From CAVWDI01 sp963793095 (GTDB lineage: Bacteria > Chloroflexota > Anaerolineae > Anaerolineales > UBA4823), in NCBI GenBank assembly GCA_963793095.1, contig CAWBYY010000002.1, positions 1,116,001 to 1,180,000 on the forward strand: a DNA stretch of 64,000 bases, written 5' to 3'. Made by a program: the position numbers and the translations under genes. Shown in pieces: positions 47,682 to 57,511 of the stretch. The notes under the pieces are model-generated. The model was given only the letters and a program-made list of their open reading frames with translations. It searched no databases and was not told the origin of the DNA. Every line of letters starts with the position of its first letter. The stretch's first letter is position 1.

Positions 47682-48777
47682 TTCCAGTGGCAGTGATAGT
47701 GATAACTGGAGAATTAATGATTCACAGATCATGGAAATGAATAATCATGATGTGCTTTGGGTTGGAAGTGAAACCGGAATGGAACGTAATCTTGTTAACA
47801 GAACCGGTTTGCCCTTTTCGCCAATTTCAGCAGCAGGAATTCATGGTGTTGGTTTGTCTGATCTTCCGGGAAATATGAGAAAGTTGATGAATGGATATTT
47901 TCAATCCAGGGATATTCTCCATAAATTCCAACCTGACGTGTTGTTTTTTACTGGCGGGTACGTCGCTGTGCCGATGGCGCTGGCAGGGGTGGGATATCCT
48001 TCACTGTTGTATGTTCCGGATATTGAACCTGGTCTTGCATCCAGGACTGTTGCTCGCTTCGTAAATAAGATTGACCTCACTGCACCAGAATCCAAATCTT
48101 TTTACCGTTCACAGGAAATCCTTGAAGTCACAGGTTACCCAACCAGAACAGACCTGACCTCCTGGGACAAAGAAAGCGCATACCATACTCTGGGATTAAA
48201 TCCGGAATTAAAAACGCTGCTTGTGCTTGGTGGCTCAAAAGGTGCCCATTCAATAAATATCGCCCTTCTGGGAATACTGCCAGAATTACTGGAAAAAATG
48301 CAGGTTGTGCATCTTAGCGGAGAATTGGATTGGGAGAGAGTAATTAAAACAAGTGAAGCGTTGAAAACCGCCCCCACCAGGGCAGACCGCTACCATCCAT
48401 TCAAATATCTGCATGAAGAAATTGGGGCTGCGTTCACTGCTGCAGATCTGGTTGTATCAAGAGCAGGAGCGTCAATCCTGGGGGAATACCCGCTCTTTGG
48501 ACTTCCTGCGATAGTCGTTCCATATCCACATGCCTGGAGATATCAAATAGTAAATGCAGAATACATTTCAAACCACAACGCAGCAGTAATTATCCGGGAT
48601 GATGAATTAACTGCTAAATTACTTTCCCAGATTATGTCGCTGATGGCAGACAATCAGTTAAGAAATGTTATGGGTGGAAATATGTGTAAACTGCTGAAAC
48701 CTGATGCCGCTGACGAAATTGCCCGGCATTTGGTTGCTCTGGCTTCACCAATGAAAGGAAATACCACGCATGATTAG
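47599..48777 (+). CDS. murG: UDP-GlcNAc transferase MurG
   Basis: The 392-residue GT-B enzyme adds GlcNAc to lipid I to form lipid II. The N-terminal G-loop is CAGGTGGGVYPALAV, the second G-loop LVLGGSKGAHSIN, and the donor site includes ADLVVSRAGASILGE. A hydrophilic insert at about residues 27-50 (SGSDSDNWRINDSQIMEMNN) lengthens it slightly. AAGGA precedes the ATG at 47599. It overlaps the next gene by 8 bases. Confidence 0.93.
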   Translation: MRLLICAGGTGGGVYPALAVLQAVKRLNSSGSDSDNWRINDSQIMEMNNHDVLWVGSETGMERNLVNRTGLPFSPISAAGIHGVGLSDLPGNMRKLMNGYFQSRDILHKFQPDVLFFTGGYVAVPMALAGVGYPSLLYVPDIEPGLASRTVARFVNKIDLTAPESKSFYRSQEILEVTGYPTRTDLTSWDKESAYHTLGLNPELKTLLVLGGSKGAHSINIALLGILPELLEKMQVVHLSGELDWERVIKTSEALKTAPTRADRYHPFKYLHEEIGAAFTAADLVVSRAGASILGEYPLFGLPAIVVPYPHAWRYQIVNAEYISNHNAAVIIRDDELTAKLLSQIMSLMADNQLRNVMGGNMCKLLKPDAADEIARHLVALASPMKGNTTHD

Positions 48778-49306
48778 TCTGGTCGTAGCATTTTATATTT
48801 CTTTGGCTTTGGGAGCGATTATTGGATCAATGCGTGGCTGGGGGAAGGAAGTAATGGTCAGTTTCAGTGTTGTTCTCGCCCTGGGCTTCATTGCCATATT
48901 TGAAGACCTGTTCCCATATACAAAAGACCTTTTCCAGGATGGTTCATTAAATCAATTCTGGTTTCGGACTGGGGTTCTATTGTTTATGGTATTTTTTGGA
49001 TACCAATCGCCGAAACTTTCCCGGTTTGCGAGATATAACGAAAAGAGAGACAGAGTTCAAGACTTCATACTCGGTTTATTGTTTGGCGCTTTGAATGCTT
49101 ATTTGATTTTCGGCACTCTCTGGTATTACATGGACGAGGCCGGATACCCGTTCTCTCCTGCGATCAGTTCTCCCGATACTTTGCCATCTTATGTTGACAC
49201 TGCAAACCGTTTATTAAACTCATTTCCACCGGCTATTTTGGGTGGATACTGGGTTTATGTTGCAGTAGTGGTGTCGTTTATTTTTGTCCTGGTCGTCTTG
49301 ATATAG
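48770..49306 (+). CDS. CvpA-like membrane protein in the dcw cluster
   Basis: The 178-residue protein has about four membrane helices (residues 3-20, 30-48, 63-80 and 96-116) and a fifth at the C-terminus. The start ISLVVAFYISLALGAIIGSM and the motif GWGKE resemble CvpA-type proteins, whose exact function is not settled. It lies between murG and murC, starting within murG, so it is very probably co-expressed with the cell-wall genes. The family call is tentative. Confidence 0.5.
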   Translation: MISLVVAFYISLALGAIIGSMRGWGKEVMVSFSVVLALGFIAIFEDLFPYTKDLFQDGSLNQFWFRTGVLLFMVFFGYQSPKLSRFARYNEKRDRVQDFILGLLFGALNAYLIFGTLWYYMDEAGYPFSPAISSPDTLPSYVDTANRLLNSFPPAILGGYWVYVAVVVSFIFVLVVLI

Positions 49307-49350
49307 GTGAAATTATTTGTATTTGAATCTGGTTGTTTATTTATTTGGAA

Positions 49351-51752
49351 ATGATGAATAGAGTTCATTTTGTTGGCATCGGTGGAACAGGACTATCTGC
49401 AATTGCGAAAGTCTTACTTGAGCGCGGATATGAAGTCAGCGGCTCGGATAATCGTTTCTCGAAGAATTCTTGAAATTCTTGAAAGTGCTGGAGCAAAAAT
49501 CTTTCTGAATCACGATCCTGGGAATTTTCAAAATCCAGATCTGGTGATCAGGTCCTCGGCTGTTCCAGATGAGAATGTTGAAGTTCAGGCTGCCCTCAAA
49601 CGCAGGATCCCGGTACTAAAAAGAGCAGATTTTTTACCCGAATTAATTGGAAATAAAAAATGTATCGCTGTATCAGGTACCCATGGAAAAACGACGATTA
49701 CATCAATGATCGCCTGGGTACTGGTTTCATTGGGGTTAGACCCATCATATATATTGGGCAGCATTTCGATCAATCTTGGAAACAATGCCCATGAAGGGGA
49801 AGGTGAATTTTTTATTATTGAAGCAGACGAATATGACAATATGTTTCTGGGATTACATCCAGATATCGCCGTTGTTACCAGCATTGAACATGACCATCCC
49901 GATTTTTTTCCCACTTACGACGAGTTATTTCAAGCTTTTGTTAAATTTTTCGAATCTTGTTGAAAAGAACGGCAGAATCCTTTTTTGTGGGAACGACAAG
50001 GGTTCTGTGAAATTAGCCAGGCAAACCCCTGGGTCTGACAAGAAACTTTTTTATGCCATCAGAGAGGAAAATCACGAAGACTTGTTATTTGTAAAATCAA
50101 ACAATGTGCGCTTTGTGGCAGGGAATTTGGTTGTTAATGAATCGGGTTTTCATGAATTTATTTTTGAAGACAGAGACGATGAAAGCAGGGCGCGTGTATC
50201 CATGCAAGTACCAGGGACACATAATGTAATGAATGCATGCGCAGCGCTGGGAGTGAGCAAATTAATTGGTTTGCCTATCAGAGAGGCCGCCAGAGCTGTA
50301 GAAAATTTCAGGGGAACTGAACGCAGATTCGAAATACGCGGTCAAAAAGATCAGGTTACCTATATCGACGATTATGCCCATCACCCAACAGAAATTAAAG
50401 CAACACTATCTGCAGCCAGGAACCGCTATCCTGAGAATCGAATCTGGGCAGTATGGCAGCCACACACATATTCTCGTACTCGCAAACTGTTAACTGAATT
50501 CAGCAGCGCGTTTTTTAATGCAGACAATATCCTGGTTTTAGAAATCTACCCCGCCAGGGAACAAGCCCCTGAGAATGGCTTCAGTGCAAAAGATGTTCTG
50601 CAGATTTTGAAGGTGGGCAAAGAAGCAAATCGCCGGGCAGTCCGATATGCTGATGGTATTGATACAGCTGTGGAGCAATTGAAGCAGGAAACCCATCCGG
50701 GTGACATTATAGTTGTGCTTTCAGCGGGTGATGCGAATCTGATAATTGACAGGATATTTAATTCGAACTCAAGTTCGGAAGCCCCGCAAGTTCAAGATCA
50801 ACTGGGACAGGTATTTGGTGACAGGTGCAAACGAAATATTGAATTGGCGAAATATACTGCTTCAAGAATAGGTGGAAATGCTGATGCATTAATTGAAATA
50901 ACATCACAGGATGAACTTTCACAAGCCGTAATTTATTTTTGGAATAGGGGGATTCCATTCCGGGTCCTGGGTGGTGGATCAAATGTTCTGGTCAGTGATG
51001 ACGGTTATCGTGGGGTAATTCTATTGAACAAAGCCAAACGTATTTATTTCGACGAGGAAGTGGATCCACCAACAGTATGGGCTGAATCAGGTGCGAACAT
51101 TGGTGTCATTTCCCGCCAGGCAGCCCGGAGGGGTTTGAGTGGATTGGAATGGGCGGTGGGTATACCCGGGACGATTGGTGGAGCTGTTTTTGGAAATGCC
51201 GGAGCGCATGGTGGAGACATTTCTGGTGTTCTACTGATGGCAGAAATCTTGCACCTCAAATACAACAATAATCACAAACAATCCTCTCGCGAAAACTGGA
51301 CCCCAGAGCGCTTCGAATTCTCTTACCGGAGCAGTTCACTTAAAAGAAATCCAGGTGAATTTATCATCCTTGCTTGTGTTCTTGGGTTAAATCACAGTGA
51401 TCCTGTTTCGGTCCAAAAGCAGGTCGACCGCTTTGCAGATTATCGCCGTAAAACGCAACCCCCAGGGCCGAGCATGGGGTCGATGTTTAAAAACCCTGCC
51501 GGTGATTATGCCGGACGTCTGATTGATTCGGCGGGATTGAAAGGTACTCGGATAGGTGGTGCTGAGATAAATCGAATGCACGCAAATTATTTTGTTAACC
51601 TCGGGGGTGCAACTGCTGGGGATGTATTGGCATTAATCGAATTGGCGAAAAGTCGTGTTGCAGCGAAATTCGGGATTGAACTTGAATTGGAGATAGAACT
51701 TCTGGGCAGTTTTAACAAAACTGGATTGAATAAACCGGTAAATGAAATATAA
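49351..51752 (+). CDS. murC: MurC-MurB fusion: UDP-MurNAc-L-alanine ligase and UDP-MurNAc dehydrogenase (two frameshifts in MurC part)
   Basis: About 799 residues when restored. The MurC half starts RVHFVGIGGTGLSAIAKVLL and has the ATP loop SGTHGKTTITS, EADEYDNMFL, and DDYAHHPTEIKATL. One extra base near 49460-49470 and one in the T-run at 49946-49950 break it. Around residue 470 the protein goes on without a stop into MurB: KYTASRIGGNADALIE, the FAD motif VLGGGSNVLVSDDGYRG, GLEWAVGIPGTIGGAVFGNA and the end with PPGPSMGSMFKNP and AEINRMHANYFVNLG. No in-frame ATG or GTG with a ribosome site lies at the junction (50755-50840), which supports a true fusion. It would link the step forming UDP-MurNAc to the next one, L-Ala addition. 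Confidence 0.85.
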
Positions 51753-51781
51753 ATTAGTAATGATTAAAAACATTGAAAAAA

Positions 51782-52924
51782 ATGGCGGTTAGAGAAAAGA
51801 TCAGGCTTGGCTTAATTTTTGGAGGTCGATCTGGCGAACATGAAGTATCGCTTATGTCCGCCCGATCCGTTTTTGAGGCGCTTGACCAAAAAAAATATAA
51901 CGTAACCCAGGTCGGGATTACCCATGATGGATGTTGGATGGTAGGCGAAAATGTACTGGATGCCATGGAATCTGGAGATATGAGCCTCTTAAAATTTGCG
52001 ACCATATTACCTGATCCCACCAGGAACGAATTACAGGTTCTCAATCTAACTGCCAGTGGAATACATTTATCCGGATTGAAGAAGTTAGATGTGGTTTTCC
52101 CGGTATTACATGGCACATTTGGCGAGGATGGCACGCTGCAGGGCTTGCTTGAACTCGCAGAGATACCTTATATCGGTGCCGGGGTGTTAGGATCTTCCCT
52201 GGGGATGGATAAAGGTGTTTTTAAGGATGTTATGCGTGCAAATAATATTCCGGTGCTGGACTCGCTGGTGGTAACTAGGAGAGAGATTGAATTGAACAGC
52301 AGTTCAATTTTGGAATCCGTTGAAAAGCTGGTGGATTTCCCATTATTTGTAAAACCCGCTAATTTAGGATCTTCGGTTGGAATAACAAAATGCTGGTCAA
52401 ATTCAGATTTGTATGAAGGTTTATTCGAGGCCGCTTCTTACGATCGCCGGGTATTAATTGAAAAAGGCATTGATGCACGCGAGATAGAGATTAGCGTACT
52501 GGGAAATGAACAGCCCATCGCATCAGTACCGGGCGAGGTAATTCCAAGCCGTGAGTTTTATTCTTATGAGGCAAAATATATTGATAACACTTCAGAATTG
52601 ATCATTCCAGCCCCATTACCAGAAAAAATCCAATCATTGGTATCCGAATTGGCGCTCAAAGCATATAAAGCCATTGATTGTGCTGGAATGGCAAGAGTTG
52701 ATTTTCTGATCGATAAACAAGTTGACCAGGCAAATATGGAATATGGAGTGTATTTAAATGAAATTAATTCCATCCCTGGGTTTACCAAGATAAGTATGTA
52801 TCCGAAGTTGTGGGAAGCTAGTGGAATACCATACCCGGAACTTCTGGACAGGTTGGTTGAGCTGGCATTGGATAGAAAGTCGGAGCGTGAAAAGACCACA
52901 TGGGAGTATCGTGGAGAGAAATGA
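51782..52924 (+). CDS. ddl: D-alanine-D-alanine ligase
   Basis: The 380-residue ATP-grasp enzyme makes D-Ala-D-Ala for MurF. The N-terminal motif LIFGGRSGEHEVSLMSARSV, the serine loop LGSSLGMDKGVFKD, KPANLGSSVGI, and the metal site EINSIPGFTKISMYPKLWEA are intact. The ATG at 51782 is chosen over TTG at 51773; no clear ribosome site is seen. The stop overlaps the ftsQ start (ATGA). Confidence 0.94.
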   Translation: MAVREKIRLGLIFGGRSGEHEVSLMSARSVFEALDQKKYNVTQVGITHDGCWMVGENVLDAMESGDMSLLKFATILPDPTRNELQVLNLTASGIHLSGLKKLDVVFPVLHGTFGEDGTLQGLLELAEIPYIGAGVLGSSLGMDKGVFKDVMRANNIPVLDSLVVTRREIELNSSSILESVEKLVDFPLFVKPANLGSSVGITKCWSNSDLYEGLFEAASYDRRVLIEKGIDAREIEISVLGNEQPIASVPGEVIPSREFYSYEAKYIDNTSELIIPAPLPEKIQSLVSELALKAYKAIDCAGMARVDFLIDKQVDQANMEYGVYLNEINSIPGFTKISMYPKLWEASGIPYPELLDRLVELALDRKSEREKTTWEYRGEK

Positions 52925-53979
52925 TCTGGGATCGTAAAAAGCGGTCGTCTTTCCGATTGACCTCTAAAAGGGACAATAAGAAAGGAAGACCTCGGAGAAG
53001 CACCTCATCTAAATCCCGAAGGGATTATTCAGATTTAGGATCTTCGCTGCCTCCTGTAATGGTGAGAGGTATGGCTACAGGCGCCCTGGCAGGTAATAGC
53101 AAAACCTATAATAGAAGTCGCCGGCGGATTGATATTCCATTGAGTGTACCTGGAGCGGAAGTAAGACTTCCGTCAATTCCTCAGATCAAAATTGGATGGC
53201 GCCTGTTTTCACTTCTTCTGGTTTTTTTATCTGGCTTTCTAATTTACGAATTCTGGAATTCCGAAGAATATATGATGGATATCGCTGAAGTGGTTGGGTT
53301 GAAATATATCACCAGCAGGGAGGTGAATTCATTTCTTGCCGTTCAGGGTAAACCGGTGTTTATGCTGAATCCAATATCTATCAAGCAAGACCTTCTGGAT
53401 ACATATCCAGAATTTTCAGATGTCTCGGTTAAGGTCGAATTCCCCAACAAATTAAAAATTGATGTTGTTGAAAGAGCACCTGTACTGGTGTGGAATTACA
53501 ACGGTTTAAATATGTTAATTGCAGAGGATGGCTCTGCATATCCGCAGAGAGATGAAAATTTAGATATCAATCAATTTCCATTTATCAGGTCAGATACGTA
53601 TCCATCGGACGTGTCAGGTATTGCCAGGGATATTACCATTCCAACCGGAATAAATCCGAACCAGCTGGAGTTTTCCCCTGGAACTTTGAACTCGGGATTG
53701 GAAAAAAGCGAGATTCTATTGTCAGCAGAACTGGTATCTGCTATTCAATTTCTCAGCGATTATGTTCCAGACCGTGCAGAACTTATTTACGATGAAGTAC
53801 ACGGACTGATGTGGGAAGATCAGCGTGGATGGGATGTCTTTTTTGGAGATCCTGAAAGTATTGAATTAAAAATCTTAGTATATAAGGCATTGTTTAATCA
53901 TTTAAAAAGCGAAGGCTTACAACCAGAACTCATAAGTATAGAGTCTCCGCACAACCCGTACTACCGATTGGAAGAATAA
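52921..53979 (+). CDS. ftsQ: Cell division protein FtsQ (POTRA domain)
   Basis: The 352-residue protein has a long basic cytoplasmic N-terminus (about residues 1-90), one membrane helix (about residues 93-112, LFSLLLVFLSGFLIYEFW) and an outer POTRA domain (IAEVVGLKYITSREV ... FPNKLKIDVVERAPVLVW) plus the FtsQ beta domain. It links the early and late divisome. The ATG at 52921 overlaps the ddl stop and has TGGAGAG ahead, so the ATG at 52900 is not used. Confidence 0.85.
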   Translation: MIWDRKKRSSFRLTSKRDNKKGRPRRSTSSKSRRDYSDLGSSLPPVMVRGMATGALAGNSKTYNRSRRRIDIPLSVPGAEVRLPSIPQIKIGWRLFSLLLVFLSGFLIYEFWNSEEYMMDIAEVVGLKYITSREVNSFLAVQGKPVFMLNPISIKQDLLDTYPEFSDVSVKVEFPNKLKIDVVERAPVLVWNYNGLNMLIAEDGSAYPQRDENLDINQFPFIRSDTYPSDVSGIARDITIPTGINPNQLEFSPGTLNSGLEKSEILLSAELVSAIQFLSDYVPDRAELIYDEVHGLMWEDQRGWDVFFGDPESIELKILVYKALFNHLKSEGLQPELISIESPHNPYYRLEE

Positions 53980-54000
53980 CGGAAAGAGTGAGAGTGCATA

Positions 54001-55248
54001 ATGGATGAGAGAGTTTTAGCAGGAATTGACGTTGGTACAACGAAAATATGTACACTTATCGCCAAAGAAGAATCGCCCGGACAATTACGCCTGCTCGGTT
54101 CTGGAATTGAGAACTCCCGGGGTTTGCGCAAGGGGGTTGTTGTGGATCTGGAGGCTTCAACAAGCGCGATTATGCATTCGATTGACCAGGCTGAGAGAGC
54201 GTCGGGAATAGAAATATCCTCAGCATTGGTCAGTTTAGCTGGTTCGGATGTTAATTCAGTAAACAGCCGGGGCGCGGTAGGGGTTGCTAATGGCATTGTC
54301 GACCCTTACGATGTAGACCGGGCAGTGGATTCAGCCCGGTCTATACCTCTTCCTCACAACCAAGAAGTAGTACAAGTAATTGCTCGTGGATTCAGCCTGG
54401 ACGGCCAGGAAGGAATAAAGTCGCCGATAAATATGCATGCTTATCGTCTAGAGGTAGAAACGCATATCATATCTGCGAGCACTGCAAGTGTGGAAAATTT
54501 GAGGCAATGTGTTGAAGATACCGGCATTCAAATTTCCCGGTTAGTAATGAATCCACTGGCAGCTGCAGAAGAAGTATTGACTGATACTGAAAGGGAAATG
54601 GGTGTTGTGGTATGTGATATTGGAGGTGGTACCACTGACCTGGCCATCTTTGTGGACGGCAATGTATGGCACACAGCTGTAATCCCAGTTGGCGGGAATT
54701 ATATTACGTCAGATATCGCCCACGGATTAAGGATACCCATATCCCAGGCTGAGGAGATTAAGCTCCAGCATGGTAGTGCCTTAAGCGACTTAACGAACCC
54801 GAACCAATTTTTTCATATTCGAGTGATAAGTGAGAATGAACCTAAGCAGGTTGCAATGGGGGATTTAGTCCATATAATTTCCGCCCGTGTAGAGGAAATT
54901 TTCAGCATGGTTTATCAGGAAATTAAAAGATCCGGGTATGACGGTTTGTTTCCTGCCGGCATGGTATTAACCGGAGGTTCCAGCCTGTTGCAGGGAACCA
55001 GTGAAATTGCCAGTAAAGTGATGGGTCTTCCTGTTCGGATAGGATCACCAACGAGCATTCTGGGTATGGAAAAAGAACTATTATCTCCGGCTTACACAAC
55101 TAGTGTCGGTTTGTTACGGTGGGCTCTTCTTATGCAGGAATTAATTACTAATCCGAAAAAGAATGGAAGACAGTCCTCAAAGCCATTAAGAGGTATTGGG
55201 ATTGATTGGATAACAGTGAAAAAGATTATCGAACGGATGTTGCCCTGA
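54001..55248 (+). CDS. ftsA: Cell division protein FtsA
   Basis: The 415-residue actin-like protein tethers FtsZ to the membrane. GIDVGTTKICTLIA is the phosphate-1 motif, CDIGGGTTDLAIF phosphate-2 and VLTGGSSLLQG the adenosine motif; the SHS2 1C domain lies between. The C-terminal basic helix (WITVKKIIERMLP) is a probable membrane-targeting sequence. It precedes ftsZ as usual. Confidence 0.94.
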   Translation: MDERVLAGIDVGTTKICTLIAKEESPGQLRLLGSGIENSRGLRKGVVVDLEASTSAIMHSIDQAERASGIEISSALVSLAGSDVNSVNSRGAVGVANGIVDPYDVDRAVDSARSIPLPHNQEVVQVIARGFSLDGQEGIKSPINMHAYRLEVETHIISASTASVENLRQCVEDTGIQISRLVMNPLAAAEEVLTDTEREMGVVVCDIGGGTTDLAIFVDGNVWHTAVIPVGGNYITSDIAHGLRIPISQAEEIKLQHGSALSDLTNPNQFFHIRVISENEPKQVAMGDLVHIISARVEEIFSMVYQEIKRSGYDGLFPAGMVLTGGSSLLQGTSEIASKVMGLPVRIGSPTSILGMEKELLSPAYTTSVGLLRWALLMQELITNPKKNGRQSSKPLRGIGIDWITVKKIIERMLP

Positions 55249-55320
55249 AGCACTGGAATTATTTTATTAATTATTGGTAATAATTCAAAATTGAGAGCGA
55301 ATTAAAGAGAGGAGGAAGAT

Positions 55321-56484
55321 ATGTCAAATCAAATAACTGCAAATCCTACCCACGTTGAATCATTTGCTCGCATCAAGGTTATTGGAATAGGGGGAGGCGG
55401 CTGTAATGCAGTCGACCGGATGATAGATGAGGGCATGCAAGGTGTTGAATTCGTGGCGGTCAATACGGATGCACAGGCTTTGCTTTTATCAAAAGCACAG
55501 ATCCGTGTCCGGATTGGTTCAAAACTGACCAGAGGATTGGGTTCAGGCGGAGACCCGGAAATAGGCCGGAAAGCTACCGAGGAATCTGCTGAAGAGCTCT
55601 ATGAAGTACTCAAAGGGTCAGATATGGTGTTCATTACCGGCGGAATGGGTGGGGGTACCGGAACTGGCGGTTCACCTGTTGTCGCCCAGATTGCTAAAGA
55701 ACTGGGTGCGTTGACAATTGGGGTCGTGACACGACCATTTACTTTTGAGGGTGCCCGGCGTATCCAGGCAGCGGAAACCGGAATTACCAAGCTGAAAGAG
55801 CGGGCTGATACTCTAATCGTAATCCCAAATGACCGGTTGCTCCAAATTGTTGATAAGCGATATAACTTACAACAAGCGTTTCGAATGGCTGACGATGTCC
55901 TAAGACAGGGTGTGCAGGGGATTTCTGAATTGATTACCATCCCGGGATTAATCAACCTGGATTTTGCCGATGTAAGAACTATTATGTCTGAAGGTGGCGC
56001 AGCATTAATGGCAGTAGGTAACGCCGATGGTGAGGATGCTGCTCGGGTAGCAGCAGAGCAGGCCATTTCAAATCAACTATTAGATATTACAATCGACGGC
56101 GCCAGAGGTGTTTTATTCAACGTTACTGGAGGCTCTGAGTTGAGGCTCCATGATGTTAACCAGGCTGCCGCTATCATTAAAGAGACTGCTCATCCTGATG
56201 TAAACCTGATCTTTGGAGCTGTAATTGATCCTGAAATGAAAGATTCAGTTCGGATTACGGTAATCGCAACTGGTTTTGAGCGACCAGGAGCTCCAGGCCA
56301 TATGATTGAACATCCTTTAAGCGATAATGTTAGCCTGGAGCAACCAGCTGCAATTGATGAAGGCGAACAAAGTATCCGGAAAGATACAAATAAATATCAA
56401 CCTCGTCTCTATGATTTAGACGATTTCGATATTCCAGCCTTTATCCGTAATAGCGATCGTTACAACGGAAAAGATTTTAAGTAG
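55321..56484 (+). CDS. ftsZ: Cell division protein FtsZ
   Basis: The 387-residue tubulin homologue builds the division ring. IKVIGIGGGGCNAVDRMI starts the GTPase domain, the tubulin signature is GGMGGGTGTGGSPVVAQ, and the T7 loop NLDFADVRTIM is intact. The C-terminus has a linker and a conserved-tail-like DLDDFDIPAFIRNSD, which should bind FtsA. The ribosome site AGGAGG just before the ATG is strong, suiting the high level FtsZ needs. Last gene of the dcw cluster. Confidence 0.95.
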   Translation: MSNQITANPTHVESFARIKVIGIGGGGCNAVDRMIDEGMQGVEFVAVNTDAQALLLSKAQIRVRIGSKLTRGLGSGGDPEIGRKATEESAEELYEVLKGSDMVFITGGMGGGTGTGGSPVVAQIAKELGALTIGVVTRPFTFEGARRIQAAETGITKLKERADTLIVIPNDRLLQIVDKRYNLQQAFRMADDVLRQGVQGISELITIPGLINLDFADVRTIMSEGGAALMAVGNADGEDAARVAAEQAISNQLLDITIDGARGVLFNVTGGSELRLHDVNQAAAIIKETAHPDVNLIFGAVIDPEMKDSVRITVIATGFERPGAPGHMIEHPLSDNVSLEQPAAIDEGEQSIRKDTNKYQPRLYDLDDFDIPAFIRNSDRYNGKDFK

Positions 56485-56730
56485 ATGGATAGTGTTCCTT
56501 CGGTTAAAATTGATAATTTGGCTTCCTGCCGGTGATGACAATTGAACGGGTGTTCAAATTGGTTAAATTTCAATCGCTTGATTATGTAGGCATTTGATAT
56601 CAAACTTCCTCCGAGACAATGATTAATTTGATGGTATAGGTGTGAAAATATTTCCTCCAAATTATGTCAAGCGACTGACAGCCAAACATTTATTTTTCCT
56701 TGCATATGCCTTCGCGCCAGGAAATGGTAA

Positions 56731-56775
56731 CCTTCATACCGGGTCTAGATATTTAATATGGACCTGGTATGAAGG
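56731..56775. repeat. Long inverted repeat after ftsZ
   Basis: A 15-bp stem with one G-T pair, CCTTCATACCGGGTC (56731-56745) against GACCTGGTATGAAGG (56761-56775), surrounds a 15-base AT-rich loop. It lies in the roughly 500-base gap between ftsZ and nrdR. The nearest T-run is about 20 bases away, so it is not a standard terminator; it could be a stabilising mRNA structure or a protein site. The rest of 56485-56860 holds no gene I can support; a bulged repeat CAATTGAAC/GTTCAAATTG lies at 56539-56561. Confidence 0.55.
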
Positions 56776-56863
56776 AATGCCGGATATCAAGTTCATTTTT
56801 TAAGCTCGAAACTATACAGTCTTCAAGAAAATAAAATTTTAAGATAAATATGGTGCAATTCGC

Positions 56864-56892
56864 TTGTCATGACTGCACAGGTATGCTAGAAT
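56864..56892 (+). promoter_or_regulatory. Sigma-70-type promoter for nrdR
   Basis: TTGTCA at 56864-56869 and TAGAAT at 56887-56892 are 17 bases apart, with TGC directly before the -10, an extended -10 element. Transcription would start near 56899, so nrdR cannot begin at the ATG at 56891 that opens the frame. Confidence 0.75.
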
Positions 56893-56915
56893 GCAAAACC
56901 CTTTCACCCACAGAT

Positions 56916-56942
56916 ATGGGGGCATCAGTTTGTTGCCCCCAT
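56916..56942 (+). promoter_or_regulatory. G/C-rich hairpin in the nrdR leader
   Basis: ATGGGGGCA (56916-56924) and TGCCCCCAT (56934-56942) form a perfect 9-bp stem with a 9-base loop, about 20 bases after the predicted transcription start and 40 before nrdR. No T-run follows. It may control translation or RNA stability of the nrdR-nrdJ transcript; inference. Confidence 0.5.
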
Positions 56943-56980
56943 TGGTGGCGGGGACATTTGTTCTAAATCAAGGGAATCTA

Positions 56981-57430
56981 ATGCGTTGTCCTTATTGCAA
57001 AGAGCAAAAATCCCGGGTAGTTGATACTACCCATGATTTGCGAGGGGGAATACGCCGCCGCCGGGAATGTGAAAACTGCGGACAGCGCTACAGCACTTAC
57101 GAACGACCGATTCTGGCAACGCCTTTAATCGTGAAGATCGATGGCACTCGAGAGAGATTTGATCAGGATAAACTCATCCATGGAATTCGGATTGCATGTG
57201 CCAAACGACCGGTTCCTGCCGAAGATATTGACCGATTAGTGGGTGAGATTGAAGCCAAATTACAAGCAATGGGCAAAGCTGAAGTATCTTCCAGGATTGT
57301 AGGTGATATAGTGATTGAAGGATTAAAAAAATTAGACCAGGTCGCTTATATTCGATTTGCCATCGTTTATCTTGGTTTGGATGATTTGCATGCAGTGCGA
57401 AACGAAATAGACCGGCTTCTTCTAAGTTAG
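56981..57430 (+). CDS. nrdR: Transcriptional repressor NrdR
   Basis: The 149-residue repressor senses dATP/ATP and controls ribonucleotide reductase genes. It starts MRCPYCKEQKSRVVDT with the zinc ribbon (CPYC ... CENCGQRYSTYERP) and continues with an ATP-cone (LIVKIDGTRERFDQDKLIHG). The ATG at 56981 fits the family exactly; 30 upstream codons in the frame overlap the promoter. Its neighbour nrdJ is the expected target. Confidence 0.94.
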   Translation: MRCPYCKEQKSRVVDTTHDLRGGIRRRRECENCGQRYSTYERPILATPLIVKIDGTRERFDQDKLIHGIRIACAKRPVPAEDIDRLVGEIEAKLQAMGKAEVSSRIVGDIVIEGLKKLDQVAYIRFAIVYLGLDDLHAVRNEIDRLLLS

Positions 57431-57511
57431 AATCAACGGCTTTAATAAAGCTGTTTAACCTTAACCGGTATATCCTCTTTTTGAATTTATAGTTATGAAG
57501 GGAAAGGTATC

